Below, in pieces: positions 7,353 to 14,257 of a stretch of DNA of 17,711 bases (its first letter is position 1; each line of letters begins with the position of its first letter). Source of the DNA: Terriglobales bacterium (GTDB taxonomy: Bacteria; Acidobacteriota; Terriglobia; Terriglobales; Acidobacteriaceae). A program made the position numbers and the translations under genes. The notes beneath the pieces are model-generated. The model made no database searches. It saw only the letters and a program-made list of their open reading frames with translations, and was not told where the DNA came from. The DNA lies in the NCBI GenBank assembly GCA_030043575.1, contig JASHXK010000010.1, positions 1 to 17,711 on the forward strand. Direction: 5' to 3'.

Positions 7353-7802
7353 GTGACCGGGTCGAGCGCAGAGACGGATTCGGCAGGCATCTGCGAAGAA
7401 ACCGGCTTTCGCGTATACATGCAGCGCCCACTGGAAACGAGGTATAACCCACGAGTGGCTGTTCTGATCTCCGCGTTTCTCTTCACCATCGTCCACTTGA
7501 ACAAAGGTTGGGAACTGGCGGGTATGGTGCTGATTACATTCCTGGGAAGTACTCTGCTCGGGCTGATGGCCTGGACCTTCGGTTCGCTGATTCCGGGCAT
7601 GATCGGCCATGTCCTGATGGACATTGGGCTGTTCGCCTATTGGTGGACCGGCATCGCAGGGACCTTCATGGAACGACCCATTAGCGAGACGGGTGTTGAC
7701 GGCCCATTCTTGCTAACGAGCGCGGTCTTTGCGGCATCGCTATCGATTGTGCTGCTTACGATCAGGAAGTACCGAAAGCGAGTCCAAGCGCGTCCGAGCT
7801 AG
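7353..7802 (+). pseudogene. CPBP-family intramembrane protease, C-terminal core only
   Basis: The 149-codon reading frame holds the three hallmark motifs of CPBP (Abi/RCE1-like) membrane proteases: EETGFR (EExxxR), FTIVH (FxxxH) and HVLMD (HxxxD/N). Hydrophobic helices lie around and after them, and the tail is basic (RKYRKRVQARPS). RCE1-type enzymes cleave inside the membrane; bacterial relatives act in peptide maturation or bacteriocin immunity. Typical family members have about 220-300 residues with helices before the EExxxR motif, and these are missing here. The frame opens at 7344 just after a stop, there is no ribosome site before GTG 7353, and the motif begins only about 15 residues in. 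I infer a 5'-truncated gene. A short functional protein cannot be excluded, since all putative catalytic residues remain. Confidence 0.7.
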
Positions 7803-8128
7803 CCGTCCTCTCTAGCAGCGGTCTAAGCACACACTGCGGAGCGCAGTCACGCTGACTTGTGTCGCTACCCAAGGCAGAGTAAATTGTTGAAACCAGCCTG
7901 TTATCGCCAGTTGAGACATCTCGCTTCGAGTGGACTGTTTAACGCGACTGCTTGGCAGGTTGCCGTAAGCGCTTTGGAGCCGTCACAAAGTGTTCACCAG
8001 TGACTGGTACTTCTGACAGTTCCTCGTCGGACGAGTTCGAGGGTAACATGATGCGGTAAGGCAAGGACCAAGTTGCCTTTAATGAAGAGAGTCAACCTCA
8101 GACCATCGGGCAAATAAGAACTGGGGTC
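7803..8128. other. Non-coding stretch
   Basis: No gene, repeat or terminator with a T-run was recognised here. Confidence 0.4.
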
Positions 8129-8234
8129 GGCTTCAAGAAGCCTTAAGGAGACTCTGAATAAGGCGCGTTCGCGTCCGACCGTGGCTGAAGCCAGCTCATT
8201 TTGCTGAATTTACGGATAGGCCTTAAGGCCATCC
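8129..8234. promoter_or_regulatory. Three short palindromes upstream of the DUF3300 gene
   Basis: In order these are: GGCTTC-AA-GAAGCC (8129-8142); TGGCT-GA-AGCCA (8182-8193); and GGAT-A-GGCCTTAAGGCC-ATCC (8214-8234), whose centre is a perfect 12-nt palindrome. The last ends 64 nt before the ATG at 8299. They could be leader hairpins or operators. The palindromes are seen; a role is inferred from position only. Confidence 0.35.
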
Positions 8235-8298
8235 TTCCACTGGGCGCCCGCTCAATCAGAGGCTCATTAGTACCGCAGCCAGATTTTGGAGGAGAGAC

Positions 8299-9717
8299 AT
8301 GATTCAGTCCTTCCCTAAACAGCTTCTTTCGACAGCATTGTCCCTTCTGCTGGTCTTTACTGCATCGCCCTTTGACGCCGGAGCTCAGCAAACAGCCCCC
8401 TCAGGGTCGCCCGGGTATTCCGGTCAAGCTGCGCCGATGTCCGCCAATGAGCTGCAACAGCTGGTTGCGCCGATCGCGCTGTATCCCGACGCGCTGGTGG
8501 CGCAGGTGCTGGGAGCGGCGACGTTTCCCGACCAGGTGACGGCAGCCGACAACTTTCTCCATCAGAATCACAGCCTGCAAGGGCAGCAGCTCATGGAGGC
8601 GGTGAATGCTCAGCCATGGGATCCCAGCGTCAAGGCGCTGACGCAGTTTCCGTCGGTGCTAGACAACATGACGAAGAACCTGAGCTGGACTTCGGCACTG
8701 GGCGAGGCGTACAGCACGCAGGCGTCGGATGTGATGGCCGCGGTGCAGACGCTGCGCGCTCAGGCTTATGCGGCGGGCAATTTGAAATCGGGATCACAGA
8801 TCACCGTGGTGCAGGAGTCTCCGCAGACCATCGTGATCCAGCCGACGAATCCCCAGGTTGTCTATGTGCCGACCTACAACCCGGCCGTGGTTTACGGGAC
8901 GCCGTACTATCCGCCTGGCTATAGCACCGGGGCGGTCGTCGCCACCGGTCTGCTGGCCTTCGGAGCGGGCATTGCGGTAGGCGCGGCGATCAGCGGCGGC
9001 TGCTGCGGATGGGGATGGAGTTCCTGGAACTGTAATTGGCATGGAGGCGCAGTCTACTACGGAGGCGGCGCCTATTACGGCAACGCAGCATGGCACGGCG
9101 GATACTACGGCTCAAGCGCGAGCGCCTATGGCCCAAATGGCAGCGCGCACTACAGCCAGGGCTATAACCCTTCGACTGGGACCTACGCGCGCGGCGGTTC
9201 GGTGTCGACGCCTTACGGCACGACAGGCGCGGCACAAGCTTACAACCCGAATACCGGGGCATATGCGCAGACGCACCAGACTTCGAACGCCTACGGCAGT
9301 TACGGCAACTCGGAGGTGTCCAAGAACGGCAACACAGCGTACTCGCAGCACCAGACCACGGCCAACGGAACGACGGGAAGCGTCAAGACTACGAATGGCG
9401 GCCAGGCTTACGCGGCGCAGGGAAAGAACGGCAACGGCGCGGCGTATGGGGAATCGGCCAACGGCAACAAGTATGCGACGACCTCCAACGGCACTCAATA
9501 CAAGAACACCGGCAGCGGGTGGCAGACAAATAAGAACGGCTCATGGAACAACGTCCAGAAGCCCAGCTCCAGCTCGGCCGAGTCGAGGGGATGGGGAAGT
9601 CAGCCGAAGAGTAGCGGGGGTGCATTTGGCGGAGGCAGCAGCGGCTGGCAGTCCCGGGCCGACAGCAGCCGCGGGGGATGGAGCCGCGGTGGTGGCGGCG
9701 GCGGATTCCGCAGATAG
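8299..9717 (+). CDS. Secreted DUF3300-domain protein with Gly/Tyr/Asn-rich tail
   Basis: The product has 472 residues, with GGAGGAGAG three to eleven nt before the ATG. A signal peptide (LLSTALSLLLVFTASPFDAG, cut near residue 29) sends it across the inner membrane. The DUF3300 domain spans about residues 50-235, with ELQQLVAPIALYPDALVAQV, the NAQPWDPSVKALTQFPSVLD stretch and QPTNPQVVYVPTYNPAVVYG. A hydrophobic Gly/Ala segment follows (~210-233), then GGCCGWGWSSWNCNWHGG with three cysteines. From ~250 the chain is low-complexity, rich in G, Y, S, N, T and A, with NG-based repeats, and it ends in SRGGWSRGGGGGGFRR. DUF3300 has no established function. The following DUF2950 gene starts 39 nt after the stop, so the two are probably one operon. 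I infer an envelope or matrix role for the tail, which looks disordered. Confidence 0.88.
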   Translation: MIQSFPKQLLSTALSLLLVFTASPFDAGAQQTAPSGSPGYSGQAAPMSANELQQLVAPIALYPDALVAQVLGAATFPDQVTAADNFLHQNHSLQGQQLMEAVNAQPWDPSVKALTQFPSVLDNMTKNLSWTSALGEAYSTQASDVMAAVQTLRAQAYAAGNLKSGSQITVVQESPQTIVIQPTNPQVVYVPTYNPAVVYGTPYYPPGYSTGAVVATGLLAFGAGIAVGAAISGGCCGWGWSSWNCNWHGGAVYYGGGAYYGNAAWHGGYYGSSASAYGPNGSAHYSQGYNPSTGTYARGGSVSTPYGTTGAAQAYNPNTGAYAQTHQTSNAYGSYGNSEVSKNGNTAYSQHQTTANGTTGSVKTTNGGQAYAAQGKNGNGAAYGESANGNKYATTSNGTQYKNTGSGWQTNKNGSWNNVQKPSSSSAESRGWGSQPKSSGGAFGGGSSGWQSRADSSRGGWSRGGGGGGFRR

Positions 9718-9756
9718 GCTGGAGTTGACGGCAAATGCAGAGATTCGGAGGATCCG

Positions 9757-10689
9757 ATGTCAGTGAATGCTAGAAAATTTGTTCTCGCGTCCGGGTTGCT
9801 GATGATGGTCGCTGCGCTGGCCTGCAACTCGAACCAGTCTAAGAACAAGCCTGCGATGTCGGGCTACGCGACGCCCAACGATGCGGCGAATGCGATGATC
9901 ACAGCCGCCAAGGCTGGCGACCGGGACGCGCTGCTGAAGATCTTCGGTCCAGAATCGAAGGACCTGCTGTACTCGGGCGATCCGGTGCAGGACAAGAACG
10001 CCGTCACAGAGTTTTTGAGCCGGTATGACGCGATGCATCGCTGGCGCAAGATGGAGGATGGATCGCAGGTGCTGGTGGTAGGCGCGGACGCTTTTCCCTT
10101 CCCGATTCCGCTGAAGAAGAACAGCGATGGACGGTGGTTTTTCGACACTGCGGCGGGCAAAGAGGAGATCCTCAATCGTCGCGTGGGACGGAATGAACTC
10201 GCGGCCATCGGTTTGTGCGGAGCAGTGGTCGATGCGCAGGCGGAGTATTACGGACAGAAGCACGAAGGCGTGAAGCAATACGCACAGAAGTTCATCAGCG
10301 ATTCGGGGCAGGAAAATGGGCTGTACTGGCCGGAAGCTGCGGGGCAGCCGCGGAGCCCGCTCGGCCCGCTGGCCGCAAAGGCGAGCGCCGAAGGATACAA
10401 GGCCGACCCGTCCCATCATCAACCGTTTCATGGATACTATTTCGCGATGCTGACCAAGCAGGGGCCCGAAGCGCCGGGCGGAGCAAAGGACTACATCGCG
10501 AATGGAAAGATGACGGGCGGCTTCGCGATGCTAGCCTATCCGGCGAAGTACGGCGACTCGGGCGTGATGACGTTCGTGGTGAACAACGACGGGGTGATCT
10601 TGCAGAAAGACCTGGGAACGACGACGGAGCAGGCCGCGGCGGCGATGACGGCGTTCAATCCAGATAAGAGCTGGACGATGGTGCAGTGA
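9757..10689 (+). CDS. DUF2950-family predicted lipoprotein
   Basis: The product has 310 residues, with GGAGG five nt before the ATG. The N terminus has a positive start (ARK), a hydrophobic stretch and ALAC with Cys23, a lipobox-like signal peptidase II site, so the protein is probably lipid-anchored in the periplasm or outer membrane. The rest matches DUF2950: YATPNDAANAMITAAKAGDR, the LGPLAAKASAEGY segment, FHGYYFAMLTKQG and GGFAMLAYPAKYGDSGVMTF. The alternating pattern of charged and aromatic residues suggests a soluble domain after the anchor. The family function is unknown; DUF2950 and DUF3300 genes are known to me as frequent neighbours. It is likely co-transcribed with DUF3300. No terminator with a T-run was found after the stop. 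Confidence 0.88.
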   Translation: MSVNARKFVLASGLLMMVAALACNSNQSKNKPAMSGYATPNDAANAMITAAKAGDRDALLKIFGPESKDLLYSGDPVQDKNAVTEFLSRYDAMHRWRKMEDGSQVLVVGADAFPFPIPLKKNSDGRWFFDTAAGKEEILNRRVGRNELAAIGLCGAVVDAQAEYYGQKHEGVKQYAQKFISDSGQENGLYWPEAAGQPRSPLGPLAAKASAEGYKADPSHHQPFHGYYFAMLTKQGPEAPGGAKDYIANGKMTGGFAMLAYPAKYGDSGVMTFVVNNDGVILQKDLGTTTEQAAAAMTAFNPDKSWTMVQ

Positions 10690-11407
10690 GTCGGCTTCGT
10701 CTGGGATTGTGCAACTCGATGGCAATCATTCTTCCGCTTGGCCTTGCACAAATGTCATCTGCAAGCGGTCCCCATGGTTCGAATCGATGAGTCCGATCAC
10801 AGCCAGTCTGCTCGTGTTGTGTCTTTGGCGGCGCTCTGCTTGGCATATACCTTCGCCGCCTGCTTTCAGAAGAGCACCTTGGCTCCGAGTCCAAGGATGT
10901 GGTGAAACTTGGAATCCTCGGCGTGACGGAAGTTAGCTGTTGATAAATCCGCCTACACTCATCCTATGAGAAAGGATGTCAAGCAAGAACACTTCCCCCC
11001 GCTCTCCGATGAGACCACGATTCAGTGTTGGCATCCAGGCCTTCTTCGCGGAGAGGATTTCGGTTTTAACACCGTAAGCGCTTCCGAGTGCGACAGGGAT
11101 ACGAAGCGTACTTGCGGGTCTCCGTTGCGTCGTTTCATGCAGCGGTCTCGACACCATTGGTTGCGAAGCTGCGCAAGCCAACCGTTGGTGTAGGTGCCAA
11201 CCATCATCCTATGTGAGGCTCAGGGCCTATGGCTTTGTTGGGTTATCCGAGGGGGCATAGGATTGACCCGGAGACTGGGTGCTGATGTCAGCACCCGAAC
11301 GCCTAATGAGTGCATGGATACTCTCCCTCGAACCCGAGCATCGCAGGAACCGATGGGTCAGCACCGAGTCATGAAACCTGGGCGACCACTTAGGTTCTGT
11401 GCAACAC
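10690..11407. other. Non-coding stretch with a probable mobile-element fragment
   Basis: A second copy of the 21-nt dispersed repeat is at 10942-10962. Just after it, an ORF (10966-11193) begins MRKDVKQEHFPPLSDETTIQ, but I recognise no family, and it has no ribosome site and an unusual composition. A minus-strand ORF (11022-11207) is equally unrecognised. The part next to 11408 is probably the 3' non-coding end of the IS110 element. Confidence 0.4.
10942..10962 (+). repeat. Dispersed 21-nt repeat, copy 2
   Basis: Identical to 4696-4716. It is followed by CCTATGAG, which with the preceding CTCAT makes a short inverted repeat (CTCAT-CCT-ATGAG, 10958-10970). This could be the terminal sequence of an insertion element whose body follows on one side. 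Confidence 0.65.
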
Positions 11408-12477
11408 TCAAGCTGCTTGCGGCTTCAGTTGTTCAGCGTCGAAACGTTCCTCCTTTGTCCAAGGTGTTAAAGCGATGGCCGCGATCTTTCGGGCTAACGT
11501 CAGTCGTGCCATCTCGGGCCTCATGCCTTTCGCCAGCGAGGCCACATAGAAGTCCCGCAACGGTCCTACTCCACAGCTGGCTCGGATCGCGGCGCCCTTG
11601 AAGATCTCTTTCATCTCATGGTTGTGGTTTTGATTCAAACCGCGAATCTGCTGCGGCTTTTTCGTATGTTGGAGTTGCCCGCTCACGTAGCGATACTGCG
11701 CACTGTGGTGGGTCTCTATGCCCAAGCCACTATAAGTCCAGAGTTGCCGCTTGCTACGGAAGCGGTGCGGCGTTTGCCTCAGGGCCAGCAAGCGGGCGGC
11801 CCGAATTGGACCGATGCAGGGAATCTGGCGCAGCAGTTTCGAGGCTCTATGCTTCCGGCTCTCCGCTAATAACTCGGGACGCAGGGTTCGTCGTAGCGTC
11901 TGCAACCCATCCAGCTGCTGATAGAGCAGCTGGGCTCGCCGGCGCACCCCCGCATGCTCGATCTTGTGCAACCATGACTCGCGATAACGCGGAGCATAGA
12001 CCTGCGTACCTGCACAGGCAATGCCCCAGCCGCGATACAGAGCTTTGATCCGATTCATCACCCGATTCAGATCTTGGCTGATCGTCTGGTAACTGCGCCC
12101 CAGTTCGCGCAGCGTTCGCAGTCCATGTTCTCGTGGTAGACCGGACGCAGCGTGCCCGTGCGTAGCAACTCGGCCAGCTTCCGTGCATCTATCTTGTCGC
12201 TCTTGCTGCCTTCCTTCAGCAAGGCATTGCGACGCGGATCGCAGACCAGCACTGGCGTCGCCTGGGGTTGCAGCAGATCGTACAGCCAAGCCGCCCAGGT
12301 CCCTTCTTCCCAGGTCACATGCAACTCGCCCCGCAGACCGTGGATAAACTGCAGAAGGCTGCTGGCCTTGGTTTCTATGATCGACTCCATCACCAGCTTG
12401 CCGTTACCGCTCAGAACGGCGATCACGGTCGCTTCCTTGTGCACATCCATGCCGATATACTTGGTCTCGCGACTCAT
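11408..12477 (-). pseudogene. IS110-family transposase, near full length, one frameshift
   Basis: With one base restored the gene encodes about 356 residues, the normal IS110 size. The N-terminal RuvC-like DEDD domain has D11 (in YIGMDVHKEA), E57/E58 (VTWEEG), and D94 and D97 (KSDKIDARKLAELL). The C-terminal Transposase_20 domain has LLRQIPCIGPIRAARLLALR and KEIFKGAA. The frame changes near 12130-12135: the first frame reads RPVYHEN and the second EHGLRTLRELGRSY. The expected protein is VYHGEHGLRTL, so one G seems to be missing. The ATG at 12477 has AAGGAGG eight nt upstream. The enzyme should be inactive as read; a sequencing or assembly error is the alternative. The element's ends were not located. 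Confidence 0.88.
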
Positions 12478-12488
12478 TCGAGCTGCCT

Positions 12489-12534
12489 CCTTGAGGGAAA
12501 GCACATCGCGCTCAACGGAGTCTTTCCCTCAAGG
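12489..12534 (-). promoter_or_regulatory. Perfect 13-bp hairpin at the IS110 ribosome site
   Basis: CCTTGAGGGAAAG (12489-12501) is the exact reverse complement of 12522-12534, with 20 bases between. In the transposase mRNA, read leftward, the 3' arm ends in CAAGG and is followed directly by AGG, so the AAGGAGG ribosome site is half inside the stem. It may gate translation, form part of the IS110 bridge RNA, or both. Confidence 0.6.
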
Positions 12535-13102
12535 TAACGTGTCATTCTTCAGTTGATTTGCCTACTTGTGCCTTCCATCCTGCCCTGCCTCATTGGGTAT
12601 TCAGGCCGCTCTCTCATAATGCATTGAGGGGGTGGGATCGCCGGATGGGGTCCATGAGTGTAATCGCCTGTGGCTGTGGAAAAGATCCCTCATTCGGCAG
12701 AACCGCCCCTAATCGGGTGACCAGAAATGCGTAGCGAGGGAGCGATCGTCGTTTATAGGGCATCCTAGCGCGTCGAGTTTTCCGGGCTAGGACGCCAAAG
12801 GAGTTTTTCAACAGCCACAGCGATTGCACCAGTAATTCCCGGCATGATACGCCAGTGAGCTCAAAATCAGTTTGGCCTTTCCGGTCCTGAGGGGGAACAG
12901 GTCCGAAATAGTCCGAGATGGGCCGCCACTTCGTGACGGTCCTGACGGCCCTTTCCTGTTGCCTGAGCGCTCGCCTACTTAGCCGACTAGCCTCTGCTCA
13001 TTGGTCAAAACGCATCCAGACTTCCCGTCCCGCTAAAGTTGTAGTTGCTCTCCACCCTTCGGGTGATGAACTTCGCAAGAGTTCTGACCTACCATCCGAC
13101 CC
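12535..13102. other. Non-coding stretch with IS ends and hairpins
   Basis: It contains copy 1 of a 25-nt repeat (12608-12632) and, on the minus strand, a possible IS-end motif TGTGGCTGTTGAAAAA (12819-12804). It also has a GGGCCG/CGGCCC stem (12920-12925 with 12946-12951) followed by TTTCCTGTT, which is weakly terminator-like on the plus strand. An open frame at 12614-12829 (minus) has no ribosome site or known motif. Confidence 0.4.
12608..12632 (+). repeat. Dispersed 25-nt repeat, copy 1
   Basis: It matches 15152-15176 at 23 of 25 positions in the same orientation. The invariant centre is TCATAATGCATTGAGG and includes the palindrome AATGCATT. Confidence 0.65.
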
Positions 13103-13312
13103 ATGCAACCGTCAGAACAGACAATCCCGACGCCAGAAGCTATCACTGCTCCGCTGGTGTGCCCGGTCTGCTGGAGCCATGAGGGCGTAGAGGCTGTAAA
13201 CGGTATCGTGCTAGCAGCCAGGGCAATGGGTGGGCGTGATCTAACAGAAGTGTCCATCTACCGCTGTCCCCGTTGGCATCTGTTCGCTCTATTTAACCAG
13301 CCGAAGGCCTAG
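13103..13312 (+). CDS. Small zinc-ribbon-like hypothetical protein
   Basis: The product has 69 residues. CPVC (residues ~20-23) and a later SIYRCPRWHLFALF resemble a two-knuckle zinc ribbon in which the second site is C..(W)H, a pattern seen in small uncharacterised bacterial proteins. The ribosome site before ATG 13103 is weak. The gene stands alone, 222 nt after a possible IS end and before two strong hairpins. The function is unknown. It could also be a chance ORF, but the spacing of Cys and aromatic residues argues for a real or recently real gene. Confidence 0.5.
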   Translation: MQPSEQTIPTPEAITAPLVCPVCWSHEGVEAVNGIVLAARAMGGRDLTEVSIYRCPRWHLFALFNQPKA

Positions 13313-13440
13313 GAATAGGGCTTGATGTCTGTCAAGCCGTCCTGCCCCATAAGTTGTATGGACTTCTGAGAGGGCAGTGTCACAATACGCACCAACAGGG
13401 CCGAACCTAAGTCTCCTTATAGCAGAACAATGGGCGATTG

Positions 13441-13470
13441 CTGGCCACCTTATGACGCACAGGTGGCCAG
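13441..13470. repeat. Perfect 10-bp inverted repeat (hairpin)
   Basis: CTGGCCACCT (13441-13450) and AGGTGGCCAG (13461-13470) are exact reverse complements around a 10-nt loop. No T-run follows. It is the first of two hairpins, 32 nt apart, that both begin CTGGCC. Confidence 0.65.
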
Positions 13471-13502
13471 TGTTGATTAACCTATGGGCTACTTCGTCTA
13501 GG

Positions 13503-13530
13503 ACTGGCCGCTCGCCCCGGAGCGGTCAGT
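13503..13530 (+). terminator. Terminator-like 11-bp hairpin
   Basis: ACTGGCCGCTC (13503-13513) pairs with GAGCGGTCAGT (13520-13530) over 11 bp with one G-U and a 6-nt loop. TCGCTTTTCC follows, giving a short T-tract. It would suit transcripts from the small gene ending at 13312, though it lies about 190 nt downstream. Confidence 0.45.
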
Positions 13531-13747
13531 TCGCTTTTCCAGTCGGGCTCGTGCTTGCAGCAGCAGTCAGAGAGCAACGGGGAGCCAGAGGACTTTGATA
13601 TTCCTGCCTGCACCTGCTCCGGGTTCGCCAGTGGATGTGCACCGTATCAGCTACGCCTTTATTGCGCTTGGCGTACTCGGCTTGTGGTGGGAACGATTGT
13701 TCGCAAGCTGTGAGAGCGACGTGGCGATAAGAAAACCAGAGCGAAAG

Positions 13748-13909
13748 ATGCTGTCTGTGCCTCTCTCCAAGAAATCCGCCTTCGTGAGATACATCTGCGA
13801 TCAATGCATGTGGAGCATAGAGGTGCTACGGCATTCTGCGGAGAATCCAAAGCTGGAGTTTGAAATGCACTATTGCATGGATTATCGAAGACGGAGTTCG
13901 CTTACGTAG
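13748..13909 (+). CDS. Small hypothetical protein (weak)
   Basis: The product has 53 residues from ATG 13748, or 104 from a TTG at 13595. I do not recognise it. It contains RYICDQCMWSIEV with a CxxC pair and a later HYCMDYRRR, which could be a small metal site. No convincing ribosome site is present. It may be a remnant. Confidence 0.25.
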   Translation: MLSVPLSKKSAFVRYICDQCMWSIEVLRHSAENPKLEFEMHYCMDYRRRSSLT

Positions 13910-14001
13910 AAGCACAATCGGTTCCGCGTCAGAACACACGCATTTCGCTCCCGTCAGGGCCGTGTATGACATCCCGATTCAGGGTTACCTGCGCTAAGGC
14001 C

Positions 14002-14254
14002 TGTGTCTGTTGAAAAAGTACGTGACTTGATGCTTGTTCCGGAAGAGCAATCGCATTATAAGCAGGCCAGAGTTGGTGATGCTGCTAGTAATTGCCACGC
14101 TCGGAGGCTTGCTGCTCATGATGGGACATCACTCCCGCTCGGAGTCGCTGTTCTACTATTTCCGGATCGAAGATCAGGCTCCTGAGGACCATCCTTTACG
14201 CCTCATTGATCGCTACGTCAGCTCGTCAGCTTCGACTTTGTACGCGCGAGATTG
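14002..14254 (+). mobile_element. IS5/IS1182-like insertion sequence remnant (left end and transposase start)
   Basis: An ATG at 14118 (GGAGG ten nt before) begins MMGHHSRSESLFYYFRIEDQ and continues APEDHPLRLIDRYVS. I recognise this as the N terminus of DDE transposases of the IS5/IS1182 type (InsH/DUF772 region), which bears no catalytic residues itself. After RYVS an 8-nt near-perfect tandem duplication (14217-14224 and 14225-14232) shifts the frame; without it the protein reads on as RYVSFDFVRARL before a stop at 14255. There the broken kinase gene begins on the other strand. The left end may be near 14002, where TGTGTCTGTTGAAAAA resembles an inverted copy at 12819-12804. No right end was seen. 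Confidence 0.7.
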
Positions 14255-14257
14255 TAA

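Noticed and set aside
9041..9766. 241-codon plus-strand ORF rich in Arg/Thr/Ala
   Set aside because: It lies in another frame of the DUF3300 gene's repetitive tail; its composition is an artefact of that tail.
9760..10431. 223-codon minus-strand ORF
   Set aside because: Antisense to the well-supported DUF2950 gene, with no recognisable motif or ribosome site.
10966..11193. 75-codon ORF next to 21-nt repeat copy 2 as a transposase start
   Set aside because: The first residues looked gene-like, but no family pattern, ribosome site or continuation was found.
12120..12140. Programmed frameshift in the IS110 transposase
   Set aside because: No slippery heptamer is present at the junction, and IS110 transposases are normally a single frame; a one-base loss explains the break.
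12614..12829. 71-codon minus-strand ORF
   Set aside because: No start signal or known family; it spans the 25-nt repeat and a likely IS end.
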